Origin: Rallus limicola
Lineage: Eukaryota; Chordata; Aves; Gruiformes; Rallidae
Assembly: GCA_022605955.1 (NCBI GenBank)
Contig: JAKCOZ010000239.1
Span: 248,001 to 312,000 of the forward strand
DNA length: 64,000 nt
Reading direction: 5' to 3'
Shown: piece after piece, positions 36,433 through 50,096 of the stretch
Layout: every line of letters starts with the position of its first letter
Numbering within the stretch: the first letter of the stretch is position 1
Notes under the pieces: model-generated
What the model saw: only the letters and a program-made list of their open reading frames with translations
What the model was told of the DNA's origin: nothing
Databases searched by the model: none
Program-made: the position numbers and the translations under genes

Positions 36433-37620
36433 GAAGCTAGGCATGAAAGGCATAGCTTGTCTGAAACCTCCTAACAGGACACACAAGCAGACCCTGTCAC
36501 TTTGGCTCTCAGCCTTTTCCTTTGCCTGGAAAGAGGGAACATGCCTGGAACCTCCTACGGTGCTTTTCTCGGCCCTAGCAGACTGCAGTTCAAAACATGC
36601 TAAACGTCCAGCAATAACTCCCAAAGTAAAGAAGCTAGGCATGAAAGGCATAGCTTGTCTGAAACCTCCTAACAGGACACACAAGCAGACCCTGTCACTT
36701 TGGCTCTCAGCCTTTTCCTTTGCCTGGAAAGAGGGAACATGCCTGGAAGCTCCTACGGTGCTTTTCTCGGCCCTAGCAGACTGCAGTTCAAAACTTGCTA
36801 AACGTCCAGCAATAACTCCCAAAGTAAAGAAGCTAGGCATGAAAGGCATAGCTTGTCTGAAACCTCCTAACAGGACACACAAGCAGACCCTGTCACTTTG
36901 GCTCTCAGCCTTTTCCTTTGCCTGGAAAGAGGGAACATGCCTGGAACCTCCTACGGTGCTTTTCTCGGCCCTAGCAGACTGCAGTTCAAAACATGCTAAA
37001 CGTCCAGCAATAACTCCCAAAGTAAAGAAGCTAGGACTGGAAGGCATAGCTTGTCTGAAACCTCCCAACAGGACACACAAGCAGACCCTGTCACTTTGGC
37101 TCTCAGCCTTTTCCTTTGCCTGGAAAGAGGGAACATGCCTGGAACCTCCTACGGTGCTTTTCTCGGCCCTAGCAGACTGCAGTTCAAAACATGCTAAACG
37201 TCCAGCAATAACTCCCAAAGTAAAGAAGCTAGGATTGAAAGGCATAGGTTGTCTGAAACCTCCTAACAGGACACACAAGCAGACCCTGTCACTTTGGCTC
37301 TCAGCCTTTTCCTTTGCCTGGAAAGAGGGAACATGCCTGGAAGCTCCTACGGTGCTTTTCTCGGCCCTAGCAGACTGCAGTTCAAAACATGCTAAACGTC
37401 CAGCAATAACTCCCAAAGAAAAGAAGCTAGGCATGAAAGGCATAGCTTGTCTGAAACCTCCTAACAGGACACACAAGCAGACCCTGTCACTTTGGCTCTC
37501 AGCCTTTTCCTTTGCCTGGAAAGAGGGAACATGCCTGGAACCTCCTACGGTGCTTTTCTCGGCCCTAGCAGACTGCAGTTCAAAACATGCTAAACGTCCA
37601 GCAATAACTCCCAAAGTAAA
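31879..37620 (+). repeat. 23-monomer (4,554 bp) repeat
   Basis: Six monomers at 31,879-33,066 match 36,433-37,620. The diagnostic changes are GACTGGAAGG with CTCCCAACAGG (32,481 and 37,035) and CAAAGAAAAG (32865 and 37419), each restricted to this pair. Junctions differ at two monomers, and the G of GCATAGGTTG is present near 37,245 but not at the matching 32,691. This suggests conversion after duplication. The shift from a 26- to a 23-monomer offset implies a net loss of three monomers between the two repeats. Confidence 0.8.
34057..34254 (+). repeat. Hybrid monomer marking a one-monomer deletion
   Basis: In the related segment at 28.5-29.1 kb the order is A-prime with TTTGCATGG, then an A with the CCTG junction, then B-prime with CAGCCATAAC. 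Here the CCTG junction is joined directly to the B-prime box and CAGCCATAAC. The two offsets, 5,346 bp before and 5,148 bp after this point, differ by exactly one monomer. This is strong evidence for an in-phase deletion through unequal exchange within the monomer. Confidence 0.82.
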
Positions 37621-40392
37621 GAAGCTAGGACTGAAAGGCATAGCTTGTCTGAAACCTCCTAACAGGACACACAAGCAGACCCTGTCACTTTGGCTCTCAG
37701 CCTTTTCCTTTGCCTGGAAAGAGGGAACATGCCTGGAACCTCCTACGGTGCTTTTCTCGGCCCTAGCAGACTGCAGTTCAAAACATGCTAAACGTCCAGC
37801 AATAACTCCCAAAGTAAAGAAGCTAGGCCTGAAAGGCATAGCTTGTCTGAAACCTCCTAACAGGACACACAAGCTGACCCTGTCACTTTGGCTCTCAGCC
37901 TTTTCCTTTGCATGGAAAGAGGGAACATGCCTGGAACCTCCTACGGTGCTTTTATCGGCCCTAGCAGACTGCAGTTCAAAACATGCTAAACGTCCAGCAA
38001 TAACTCCCAAAGTAAAGAAGCTAGGCCTGAAAGGCATAGCTTGTCTGAAACCTCCTAACAGGACACACAAGCAGACCCTGTCACTTTGGCTCTCAGCCTT
38101 TTCCTTTGCCTGGAAAGAGGGAACATGCCTGGAACCTCCTACGGTGCTTTTCTCGGCCCTAGCAGACTGCAGTTCAAAACATGCTAAACGTCCAGCAATA
38201 ACTCCCAAAGTAAAGAAGCTAGGCATGAAAGGCATAGCTTGTCTGAAACCTCCTAACAGGACACACAAGCAGACCCTGTCACTTTGGCTCTCAGCCTTTT
38301 CCTTTGCCTGGAAAGAAGGAACATACCTGCTACCTATAAAAGTGCTTTTCTCGGCCCTAGCAGACTGCAGTTCAAAACATGCTAAACGTCCAGCAATAAC
38401 TCCCAAAGTAAAGAAGCTAGGCATGAAAGGCATAGCTTGTCTGAAACCTCCTAACAGGACACACAAGCAGACTCTGTCACTTTGGCTCTCAGCCTTTTCC
38501 TTTGCCTGGAAAGAGGGAACATGCCTGGAACCTCCTACGGTGCTTTTATCGGCCCTAGCAGACTGCAGTTCAAAACTTGCTAAACGTCCAGCAATAACTC
38601 CCAAAGTAAAGAAGCTAGGACTGAAAGGCATAGCTTGTCTGAAACCTCCTAACAGGACACACAAGCAGACCCTGTCACTTTGGCTCTCAGCCTTTTCCTT
38701 TGTCTGGAAAGAGGGAACATGCCTGGAACCTCCTACGGTGCTTTTCTCGGCCCTAGCAGACTGCAGTTCAAAACATGCTAAACGTCCAGCAATAACTCCC
38801 AAAGTAAAGAAGCTAGGACTGAAAGGCATAGGTTGTCTGAAACCTCCTAACAGGACACACAAGCAGACCCTGTCACTTTGGCTCTCAGCCTTTTCCTTTG
38901 CCTGGAAAGAGGGAACATGCCTGGAAGCTCCTACGGTGCTTTTCTCGGCCCTAGCAGACTGCAGTTCAAAACATGCTAAACGTCCAGCAATAACTCCCAA
39001 AGTAAAGAAGCTAGGCATGAAAGGCATAGCTTGTCTGAAACCTCCTAACAGGACACACAAGCAGACCCTGTCACTTTGGCTCTCAGCCTTTTCCTTTGCC
39101 TGGAAAGAGGGAACATGCCTGGAACCTCCTACGGTGCTTTTCTCGGCCCTAGCAGACTGCAGTTCAAAACATGCTAAACGTCCAGCAATAACTCCCAAAG
39201 TAAAGAAGCTAGGCATGAAAGGCATAGCTTGTCTGAAACCTCCTAACAGGACACACAAGCAGACCCTGTCACTTTGGCTCTCAGCCTTTTCCTTTGCCTG
39301 GAAAGAAGGAACATACCTGCTACTTCCTACAGTGCTTTTCTCGGCCCTAGCAGACTGCAGTTCAAAACATGATAAACGTCCAGCAATAACTCCCAAAGTA
39401 AAGAAGCTAGGACTGAAAGGCATAGCTTGTCTGAAACCTCCTAACAGGACACACAAGCAGACCCTGTCACTTTGGCTCTCAGCCTTTTCCTTTGCCTGGA
39501 AAGAGGGAACATGCCTGGAACCTCCTACGGTGCTTTTCTCGGCCCTAGCAGACTGCAGTTCAAAACATGCTAAACGTCCAGCAATAACTCCCAAAGTAAA
39601 GAAGCTAGGCATGAAAGGCATAGCTTGTCTGAAACCTCCTAACAGGACACACAAGCAGACCCTGTCACTTTGGCTCTCAGCCTTTTCCTTTGCCTGGAAA
39701 GAAGGAACATACCTGCTATCTCCTACAGTGCTTTTCTCGGCCCTAGCAGACTGCAGTTCAAAACATGCTAAACGTCCAGCAATAACTCCCAAAGTAAAGA
39801 AGCTAGGACTGAAAGGCATAGCTTGTCTGAAACCTCCTAACAGGACACACAAGCAGACCCTGTCACTTTGGCTCTCAGCCTTTTCCTTTGCCTGGAAAGA
39901 GGGAACATGCCTGGAACCTCCTACGGTGCTTTTCTCGGCCCTAGCAGACTGCAGTTCAAAACATGCTAAACGTCCAACAATAACTCCCAAAGTAAAGAAG
40001 CTAGGCATGAAAGGCATAGCTTGTCTGAAACCTCCTAACAGGACACACAAGCAGACCCTGTCACTTTGGCTCTCAGCCTTTTCCTTTGCCTGGAAAGAGG
40101 GAACATGCCTGGAACCTCCTACGGTGCTTTTCTCGGCCCTAGCAGACTGCAGTTCAAAACATGCTAAACGTCCAGCAATAACTCCCAAAGTAAAGAAGCT
40201 AGGACTGAAAGGCATAGCTTGTCTGAAACCTCCTAACAGGACACACAAGCTGACCCTGTCACTTTGGCTCTCAGCCTTTTCCTTTGCCTGGAAAGAGGGA
40301 ACATGCCTGGAACCTCCTACGGTGCTTTTCTCGGCCCTAGCAGACTGCAGTTCAAAACATGCTAAACGTCCAGCAATAACTCCCAAAGTAAA

Positions 40393-40591
40393 GAAGCTAG
40401 GACTGAAAGGCATAGCTTGTCTGAAACCTCCTAACAGGACACACAAGCAGACCCTGTCACTTTGGCTCTCAAACTTTTTCTTTTGCCTGGAAAGAGGGAA
40501 CATGCCTGGAACCTCCTACGGTGCTTTTCTCGGCCCTAGCAGACTGCAGTTCAAAACATGCTAAACGTCCAGCAATAACTCCCAAAGTAAA
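40393..40591 (+). repeat. 199-bp monomer (first of three)
   Basis: The usual CTCAGCCTTTTCCTTTGCC is replaced by CTCAAACTTTTTCTTTTGCC, one base longer, with AAAC at 40,471-40,474. The monomer is 199 bp and shifts the array phase by one. The change lies in the 5-prime arm of the dyad and lengthens its T runs. The next monomer has the ACAG junction of the Q cassette, so this looks like a relative of the Q middle monomer, which shares CTCAAAC. Confidence 0.93.
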
Positions 40592-41779
40592 GAAGCTAGG
40601 ACAGAAAGGCATAGCTTGTCTGAACTCTCTTAACAGGACACACAAGCAGACCCTGTCACTTTGGCTCTCAGCCTTTTCCTTTGCCTGGAAAGAGGGAACA
40701 TGCCTGGAAGCTCCTACGGTGCTTTTCTCGGCCCTAGCAGACTGCAGTTCAAAACATGCTAAACGTCCAGCAATAACTCCCAAAGTAAAGAAGCTAGGCA
40801 TGAAAGGCATAGCTTGTCTGAAACCTCCTAACAGGACACACAAGCAGACCCTGTCACTTTGGCTCTCAGCCTTTTCCTTTGCCTGGAAAGAAGGAACATA
40901 CCTGCTACTTCCTACAGTGCTTTTCTCGGCCCTAGCAGACTGCAGTTCAAAACATGCTAAACGTCCAGCAATAACTCCCAAAGTAAAGAAGCTAGGACTG
41001 AAAGGCATAGCTTGTCTGAAACCTCCTAACAGGACACACAAGCAGACCCTGTCACTTTGGCTCTCAGCCTTTTCCTTTGCCTGGAAAGAGGGAACATGCC
41101 TGGAACCTCCTACGGTGCTTTTCTCGGCCCTAGCAGACTGCAGTTCAAAACATGCTAAACGTCCAGCAATAACTCCCAAAGTAAAGAAGCTAGGCATGAA
41201 AGGCATAGCTTGTCTGAAACCTCCTAACAGGACACACAAGCAGACCCTGTCACTTTGGCTCTCAGCCTTTTCCTTTGCCTGGAAAGAAGGAACATACCTG
41301 CTACCTCCTACAGTGCTTTTCTCGGCCCTAGCAGACTGCAGTTCAAAACATGCTAAACGTCCAGCAATAACTCCCAAAGTAAAGAAGCTAGGACTGAAAG
41401 GCATAGCTTGTCTGAAACCTCCTAACAGGACACACAAGCAGACCCTGTCACTTTGGCTCTCAGCCTTTTCCTTTGCCTGGAAAGAGGGAACATGCCTGGA
41501 ACCTCCTACGGTGCTTTTCTCGGCCCTAGCAGACTGCAGTTCAAAACATGCTAAACGTCCAGCAATAACTCCCAAAGTAAAGAAGCTAGGCATGAAAGGC
41601 ATAGCTTGTCTGAAACCTCCTAACAGGACACACAAGCAGACCCTGTCACTTTGGCTCTCAGCCTTTTCCTTTGCCTGGAAAGAGGGAACATGCCTGGAAC
41701 CTCCTACGGTGCTTTTCTCGGCCCTAGCAGACTGCAGTTCAAAACATGCTAAACGTCCAGCAATAACTCCCAAAGTAAA

Positions 41780-42373
41780 GAAGCTAGGACTGAAAGGCAT
41801 AGCTTGTCTGAAACCTCCTAACAGGACACACAAGCTGACCCTGTCACTTTGGCTCTCAGCCTTTTCCTTTGCCTGGAAAGAGGGAACATGCCTGGAACCT
41901 CCTACGGTGCTTTTCTCGGCCCTAGCAGACTGCAGTTCAAAACTTGCTAAACGTCCAGCAATAACTCCCAAAGTAAAGAAGCTAGGACTGAAAGGCATAG
42001 CTTGTCTGAAACCTCCTAACAGGACACACAAGCAGACCCTGTCACTTTGGCTCTCAAACTTTTCCTTTGCATGGAAAGAGGGAACATGCCTGGAACCTCC
42101 TACGGTGCTTTTCTCGGCCCTAGCAGACTGCAGTTCAAAACATGCTAAACGTCCAGCAATAACTCCCAAAGTAAAGAAGCTAGGACAGAAAGGCATAGCT
42201 TGTCTGAAACCTCTTAACAGGACACACAAGCAGACCCTGTCACTTTGGCTCTCAGCCTTTTCCTTTGCCTGGAAAGAGGGAACATGCCTGGAAGCTCCTA
42301 CGGTGCTTTTCTCGGCCCTAGCAGACTGCAGTTCAAAACATGCTAAACGTCCAGCAATAACTCCCAAAGTAAA
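41780..42373 (+). repeat. Q cassette: three-monomer unit of the right domain
   Basis: Three linked monomers carry AAGCTGACC with AAAACTTGC, then CTCAAACTTTTCC with TTTGCATGG, then the junction ACAG followed by CTCTTAAC and an A-prime box. There are eight in-phase copies, starting at 41,780, 45,741, 47,523, 50,890, 51,880, 53,266, 57,424 and 61,780. The third monomer varies: 47,955 has TTATAA, and 57,829 and 62,185 have extra changes. Three related cassettes have the +1 insertion in the middle monomer (40,393, 44,354 and 50,097). None occurs left of about 40.2 kb, so the cassette defines a separate domain of the array. Confidence 0.88.
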
Positions 42374-44353
42374 GAAGCTAGGCATGAAAGGCATAGCTTG
42401 TCTGAAACCTCCTAACAGGACACACAAGCAGACCCTGTCACTTTGGCTCTCAGCCTTTTCCTTTGCCTGGAAAGAAGGAACATACCTGCTACCTCCTACA
42501 GTGCTTTTCTCGGCCCTAGCAGACTGCAGTTCAAAACATGCTAAACGTCCAGCAATAACTCCCAAAGTAAAGAAGCTAGGACTGAAAGGCATAGCTTGTC
42601 TGAAACCTCCTAACAGGACACACAAGCAGACCCTGTCACTTTGGCTCTCAGCCTTTTCCTTTGCCTGGAAAGAGGGAACATGCCTGGAACCTCCTACGGT
42701 GCTTTTCTCGGCCCTAGCAGACTGCAGTTCAAAACATGCTAAACGTCCAGCAATAACTCCCAAAGTAAAGAAGCTAGGACTGAAAGGCATAGCTTGTCTG
42801 AAACCTCCTAACAGGACACACAAGCAGACCCTGTCACTTTGGCTCTCAGCCTTTTCCTTTGCCTGGAAAGAAGGAACATACCTGCTACCTCCTACAGTGC
42901 TTTTCTCGGCCCTAGCAGACTGCAGTTCAAAACATGCTAAACGTCCAGCAATAACTCCCAAAGTAAAGAAGCTAGGCATGAAAGGCATAGCTTGTCTGAA
43001 ACCTCCTAACAGGACACACAAGCAGACCCTGTCACTTTGGCTCTCAGCCTTTTCCTTTGCCTGGAAAGAAGGAACATACCTGCTACCTCCTACAGTGCTT
43101 TTCTCGGCCCTAGCAGACTGCAGTTCAAAACATGCTAAACGTCCAGCAATAACTCCCAAAGTAAAGAAGCTAGGCATGAAAGGCATAGCTTGTCTGAAAC
43201 CTCCTAACAGGACACACAAGCAGACCCTGTCACTTTGGCTCTCAGCCTTTTCCTTTGCCTGGAAAGAAGGAACATACCTGCTACCTATAAAAGTGCTTTT
43301 CTCGGCCCTAGCAGACTGCAGTTCAAAACATGCTAAACGTCCAGCAATAACTCCCAAAGTAAAGAAGCTAGGACTGAAAGGCATAGCTTGTCTGAAACCT
43401 CCTAACAGGACACACAAGCAGACCCTGTCACTTTGGCTCTCAGCCTTTTCCTTTGCCTGGAAAGAGGGAACATGCCTGGAACCTCCTACGGTGCTTTTCT
43501 CGGCCCTAGCAGACTGCAGTTCAAAACATGCTAAACGTCCAGCAATAACTCCCAAAGTAAAGAAGCTAGGCATGAAAGGCATAGCTTGTCTGAAACCTCC
43601 TAACAGGACACACAAGCAGACCCTGTCACTTTGGCTCTCAGCCTTTTCCTTTGCCTGGAAAGAAGGAACATACCTGCTATCTCCTACAGTGCTTTTCTCG
43701 GCCCTAGCAGACTGCAGTTCAAAACATGCTAAACGTCCAGCAATAACTCCCAAAGTAAAGAAGCTAGGACTGAAAGGCATAGCTTGTCTGAAACCTCCTA
43801 ACAGGACACACAAGCAGACCCTGTCACTTTGGCTCTCAGCCTTTTCCTTTGCCTGGAAAGAGGGAACATGCCTGGAACCTCCTACGGTGCTTTTCTCGGC
43901 CCTAGCAGACTGCAGTTCAAAACATGCTAAACGTCCAACAATAACTCCCAAAGTAAAGAAGCTAGGCATGAAAGGCATAGCTTGTCTGAAACCTCCTAAC
44001 AGGACACACAAGCAGACCCTGTCACTTTGGCTCTCAGCCTTTTCCTTTGCCTGGAAAGAGGGAACATGCCTGGAACCTCCTACGGTGCTTTTCTCGGCCC
44101 TAGCAGACTGCAGTTCAAAACATGCTAAACGTCCAGCAATAACTCCCAAAGTAAAGAAGCTAGGACTGAAAGGCATAGCTTGTCTGAAACCTCCTAACAG
44201 GACACACAAGCTGACCCTGTCACTTTGGCTCTCAGCCTTTTCCTTTGCCTGGAAAGAGGGAACATGCCTGGAAGCTCCTACGGTGCTTTTCTCGGCCCTA
44301 GCAGACTGCAGTTCAAAACATGCTAAACGTCCAGCAATAACTCCCAAAGTAAA

Positions 44354-44552
44354 GAAGCTAGGCATGAAAGGCATAGCTTGTCTGAAACCTCCTAACAGGA
44401 CACACAAGCAGACCCTGTCACTTTGGCTCTCAAACTTTTTCTTTTGCCTGGAAAGAGGGAACATGCCTGGAACCTCCTACGGTGCTTTTCTCGGCCCTAG
44501 CAGACTGCAGTTCAAAACATGCTAAACGTCCAGCAATAACTCCCAAAGTAAA
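44354..44552 (+). repeat. 199-bp monomer (second of three)
   Basis: It carries the same AAACTTTTTCTTTTGCC change as the monomer at 40,393 (AAAC at 44,432), placed 3,961 bp downstream. Identity of the complex change shows descent from one event copied by long-period duplication rather than a second insertion. The junction at its start is CATG, whereas the first copy has ACTG. Confidence 0.93.
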
Positions 44553-47500
44553 GAAGCTAGGACAGAAAGGCATAGCTTGTCTGAAACCTCTTAACAGGAC
44601 ACACAAGCAGACCCTGTCACTTTGGCTCTCAGCCTTTTCCTTTGCCTGGAAAGAGGGAACATGCCTGGAAGCTCCTACGGTGCTTTTCTCGGCCCTAGCA
44701 GACTGCAGTTCAAAACATGCTAAACGTCCAGCAATAACTCCCAAAGTAAAGAAGCTAGGCATGAAAGGCATAGCTTGTCTGAAACCTCCTAACAGGACAC
44801 ACAAGCAGACCCTGTCACTTTGGCTCTCAGCCTTTTCCTTTGCCTGGAAAGAAGGAACATACCTGCTACTTCCTACAGTGCTTTTCTCGGCCCTAGCAGA
44901 CTGCAGTTCAAAACATGCTAAACGTCCAGCAATAACTCCCAAAGTAAAGAAGCTAGGACTGAAAGGCATAGCTTGTCTGAAACCTCCTAACAGGACACAC
45001 AAGCAGACCCTGTCACTTTGGCTCTCAGCCTTTTCCTTTGCCTGGAAAGAGGGAACATGCCTGGAACCTCCTACGGTGCTTTTCTCGGCCCTAGCAGACT
45101 GCAGTTCAAAACATGCTAAACGTCCAGCAATAACTCCCAAAGTAAAGAAGCTAGGCATGAAAGGCATAGCTTGTCTGAAACCTCCTAACAGGACACACAA
45201 GCAGACCCTGTCACTTTGGCTCTCAGCCTTTTCCTTTGCCTGGAAAGAAGGAACATACCTGCTACCTCCTACAGTGCTTTTCTCGGCCCTAGCAGACTGC
45301 AGTTCAAAACATGCTAAACGTCCAGCAATAACTCCCAAAGTAAAGAAGCTAGGACTGAAAGGCATAGCTTGTCTGAAACCTCCTAACAGGACACACAAGC
45401 AGACCCTGTCACTTTGGCTCTCAGCCTTTTCCTTTGCCTGGAAAGAGGGAACATGCCTGGAACCTCCTACGGTGCTTTTCTCGGCCCTAGCAGACTGCAG
45501 TTCAAAACATGCTAAACGTCCAGCAATAACTCCCAAAGTAAAGAAGCTAGGCATGAAAGGCATAGCTTGTCTGAAACCTCCTAACAGGACACACAAGCAG
45601 ACCCTGTCACTTTGGCTCTCAGCCTTTTCCTTTGCCTGGAAAGAGGGAACATGCCTGGAACCTCCTACGGTGCTTTTCTCGGCCCTAGCAGACTGCAGTT
45701 CAAAACATGCTAAACGTCCAGCAATAACTCCCAAAGTAAAGAAGCTAGGACTGAAAGGCATAGCTTGTCTGAAACCTCCTAACAGGACACACAAGCTGAC
45801 CCTGTCACTTTGGCTCTCAGCCTTTTCCTTTGCCTGGAAAGAGGGAACATGCCTGGAACCTCCTACGGTGCTTTTCTCGGCCCTAGCAGACTGCAGTTCA
45901 AAACTTGCTAAACGTCCAGCAATAACTCCCAAAGTAAAGAAGCTAGGACTGAAAGGCATAGCTTGTCTGAAACCTCCTAACAGGACACACAAGCAGACCC
46001 TGTCACTTTGGCTCTCAAACTTTTCCTTTGCATGGAAAGAGGGAACATGCCTGGAACCTCCTACGGTGCTTTTCTCGGCCCTAGCAGACTGCAGTTCAAA
46101 ACATGCTAAACGTCCAGCAATAACTCCCAAAGTAAAGAAGCTAGGACAGAAAGGCATAGCTTGTCTGAAACCTCTTAACAGGACACACAAGCAGACCCTG
46201 TCACTTTGGCTCTCAGCCTTTTCCTTTGCCTGGAAAGAGGGAACATGCCTGGAAGCTCCTACGGTGCTTTTCTCGGCCCTAGCAGACTGCAGTTCAAAAC
46301 ATGCTAAACGTCCAGCAATAACTCCCAAAGTAAAGAAGCTAGGCATGAAAGGCATAGCTTGTCTGAAACCTCCTAACAGGACACACAAGCAGACCCTGTC
46401 ACTTTGGCTCTCAGCCTTTTCCTTTGCCTGGAAAGAAGGAACATACCTGCTACCTCCTACAGTGCTTTTCTCGGCCCTAGCAGACTGCAGTTCAAAACAT
46501 GCTAAACGTCCAGCAATAACTCCCAAAGTAAAGAAGCTAGGACTGAAAGGCATAGCTTGTCTGAAACCTCCTAACAGGACACACAAGCAGACCCTGTCAC
46601 TTTGGCTCTCAGCCTTTTCCTTTGCCTGGAAAGAGGGAACATGCCTGGAACCTCCTACGGTGCTTTTCTCGGCCCTAGCAGACTGCAGTTCAAAACATGC
46701 TAAACGTCCAGCAATAACTCCCAAAGTAAAGAAGCTAGGCATGAAAGGCATAGCTTGTCTGAAACCTCCTAACAGGACACACAAGCAGACCCTGTCACTT
46801 TGGCTCTCAGCCTTTTCCTTTGCCTGGAAAGAAGGAACATACCTGCTACCTCCTACAGTGCTTTTCTCGGCCCTAGCAGACTGCAGTTCAAAACATGCTA
46901 AACGTCCAGCAATAACTCCCAAAGTAAAGAAGCTAGGACTGAAAGGCATAGCTTGTCTGAAACCTCCTAACAGGACACACAAGCAGACCCTGTCACTTTG
47001 GCTCTCAGCCTTTTCCTTTGCCTGGAAAGAAGGAACATACCTGCTACTTCCTACAGTGCTTTTCTCGGCCCTAGCAGACTGCAGTTCAAAACATGCTAAA
47101 CGTCCAGCAATAACTCCCAAAGTAAAGAAGCTAGGACTGAAAGGCATAGCTTGTCTGAAACCTCCTAACAGGACACACAAGCAGACCCTGTCACTTTGGC
47201 TCTCAGCCTTTTCCTTTGCCTGGAAAGAGGGAACATGCCTGGAACCTCCTACAGTGCTTTTCTCGGCCCTAGCAGACTGCAGTTCAAAACATGCTAAACG
47301 TCCAGCAATAACTCCCAAAGTAAAGAAGCTAGGACTGAAAGGCATAGCTTGTCTGAAACCTCCTAACAGGACACACAAGCAGACCATGTCACTTTGGCTC
47401 TCAGCCTTTTCCTTTGCCTGGAAAGAGGGAACATGCCTGGAACCTCCTACGGTGCTTTTCTCGGCCCTAGCAGACTGCAGTTCAAAACATGCTAAACGTC

Positions 47501-50096
47501 CAGCAATAACTCCCAAAGTAAAGAAGCTAGGACTGAAAGGCATAGCTTGTCTGAAACCTCCTAACAGGACACACAAGCTGACCCTGTCACTTTGGCTCTC
47601 AGCCTTTTCCTTTGCCTGGAAAGAGGGAACATGCCTGGAACCTCCTACGGTGCTTTTCTCGGCCCTAGCAGACTGCAGTTCAAAACTTGCTAAACGTCCA
47701 GCAATAACTCCCAAAGTAAAGAAGCTAGGACTGAAAGGCATAGCTTGTCTGAAACCTCCTAACAGGACACACAAGCAGACCCTGTCACTTTGGCTCTCAA
47801 ACTTTTCCTTTGCATGGAAAGAGGGAACATGCCTGGAACCTCCTACGGTGCTTTTCTCGGCCCTAGCAGACTGCAGTTCAAAACATGCTAAACGTCCAGC
47901 AATAACTCCCAAAGTAAAGAAGCTAGGACAGAAAGGCATAGCTTGTCTGAAACCTTATAACAGGACACACAAGCAGACCCTGTCACTTTGGCTCTCAGCC
48001 TTTTCCTTTGCCTGGAAAGAGGGAACATGCCTGGAAGCTCCTACGGTGCTTTTCTCGGCCCTAGCAGACTGCAGTTCAAAACATGCTAAACGTCCAGCAA
48101 TAACTCCCAAAGTAAAGAAGCTAGGCATGAAAGGCATAGCTTGTCTGAAACCTCCTAACAGGACACACAAGCAGACCCTGTCACTTTGGCTCTCAGCCTT
48201 TTCCTTTGCCTGGAAAGAAGGAACATACCTGCTACCTCCTACAGTGCTTTTCTCGGCCCTAGCAGACTGCAGTTCAAAACATGCTAAACGTCCAGCAATA
48301 ACTCCCAAAGTAAAGAAGCTAGGACTGAAAGGCATAGCTTGTCTGAAACCTCCTAACAGGACACACAAGCAGACCCTGTCACTTTGGCTCTCAGCCTTTT
48401 CCTTTGCCTGGAAAGAGGGAACATGCCTGGAACCTCCTACGGTGCTTTTCTCGGCCCTAGCAGACTGCAGTTCAAAACATGCTAAACGTCCAGCAATAAC
48501 TCCCAAAGTAAAGAAGCTAGGCATGAAAGGCATAGCTTGTCTGAAACCTCCTAACAGGACACACAAGCAGACCCTGTCACTTTGGCTCTCAGCCTTTTCC
48601 TTTGCCTGGAAAGAAGGAACATACCTGCTACCTCCTACAGTGCTTTTCTCGGCCCTAGCAGACTGCAGTTCAAAACATGCTAAACGTCCAGCAATAACTC
48701 CCAAAGTAAAGAAGCTAGGCATGAAAGGCATAGCTTGTCTGAAACCTCCTAACAGGACACACAAGCAGACCCTGTCACTTTGGCTCTCAGCCTTTTCCTT
48801 TGCCTGGAAAGAAGGAACATACCTGCTACCTCCTACAGTGCTTTTCTCGGCCCTAGCAGACTGCAGTTCAAAACATGCTAAACGTCCAGCAATAACTCCC
48901 AAAGTAAAGAAGCTAGGCATGAAAGGCATAGCTTGTCTGAAACCTCCTAACAGGACACACAAGCAGACCCTGTCACTTTGGCTCTCAGCCTTTTCCTTTG
49001 CCTGGAAAGAAGGAACATACCTGCTACCTATAAAAGTGCTTTTCTCGGCCCTAGCAGACTGCAGTTCAAAACATGCTAAACGTCCAGCAATAACTCCCAA
49101 AGTAAAGAAGCTAGGACTGAAAGGCATAGCTTGTCTGAAACCTCCTAACAGGACACACAAGCAGACCCTGTCACTTTGGCTCTCAGCCTTTTCCTTTGCC
49201 TGGAAAGAGGGAACATGCCTGGAACCTCCTACGGTGCTTTTCTCGGCCCTAGCAGACTGCAGTTCAAAACATGCTAAACGTCCAGCAATAACTCCCAAAG
49301 TAAAGAAGCTAGGCATGAAAGGCATAGCTTGTCTGAAACCTCCTAACAGGACACACAAGCAGACCCTGTCACTTTGGCTCTCAGCCTTTTCCTTTGCCTG
49401 GAAAGAAGGAACATACCTGCTATCTCCTACAGTGCTTTTCTCGGCCCTAGCAGACTGCAGTTCAAAACATGCTAAACGTCCAGCAATAACTCCCAAAGTA
49501 AAGAAGCTAGGACTGAAAGGCATAGCTTGTCTGAAACCTCCTAACAGGACACACAAGCAGACCCTGTCACTTTGGCTCTCAGCCTTTTCCTTTGCCTGGA
49601 AAGAGGGAACATGCCTGGAACCTCCTACGGTGCTTTTCTCGGCCCTAGCAGACTGCAGTTCAAAACATGCTAAACGTCCAGCAATAACTCCCAAAGTAAA
49701 GAAGCTAGGCATGAAAGGCATAGCTTGTCTGAAACCTCCTAACAGGACACACAAGCAGACCCTGTCACTTTGGCTCTCAGCCTTTTCCTTTGCCTGGAAA
49801 GAGGGAACATGCCTGGAACCTCCTACGGTGCTTTTCTCGGCCCTAGCAGACTGCAGTTCAAAACATGCTAAACGTCCAGCAATAACTCCCAAAGTAAAGA
49901 AGCTAGGACTGAAAGGCATAGCTTGTCTGAAACCTCCTAACAGGACACACAAGCTGACCCTGTCACTTTGGCTCTCAGCCTTTTCCTTTGCCTGGAAAGA
50001 GGGAACATGCCTGGAACCTCCTACGGTGCTTTTCTCGGCCCTAGCAGACTGCAGTTCAAAACATGCTAAACGTCCAGCAATAACTCCCAAAGTAAA

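Larger units (their letters stand above)
39403..46730 (+). repeat. 20-monomer (3,961 bp) repeat with a 199-bp copy inside
   Basis: The 17 monomers at 39,403-42,769 match 43,364-46,730. The offset is 20 monomers plus one base because each copy contains a +1 monomer. Markers are CTATCTCC (39719 and 43680), GTCCAACAA (39977 and 43938), the AAACTTTTTC insertion (40471 and 44432), ACAG junctions (40601 and 44562; 42185 and 46146) and CTACTTCC (40909 and 44870). Differences include CTCTCTTAAC near 40,625 and an A versus A-prime swap near 40,310 and 44,271. Confidence 0.88.

Noticed and set aside
27955..40503. Long reverse-strand frames such as this 4,182-codon one
   Set aside because: Same cause on the other strand. 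Their ends simply mark TTATAA variants (a reverse TAA) or the +1 monomers.
11..40564. Giant forward open frame (13,517 codons) and later forward frames to 63,430
   Set aside because: The frame simply repeats the monomer 66 codons at a time. It lacks any non-repeat start or end context, splice or promoter evidence, and is open because the period is a multiple of three. Not a gene.
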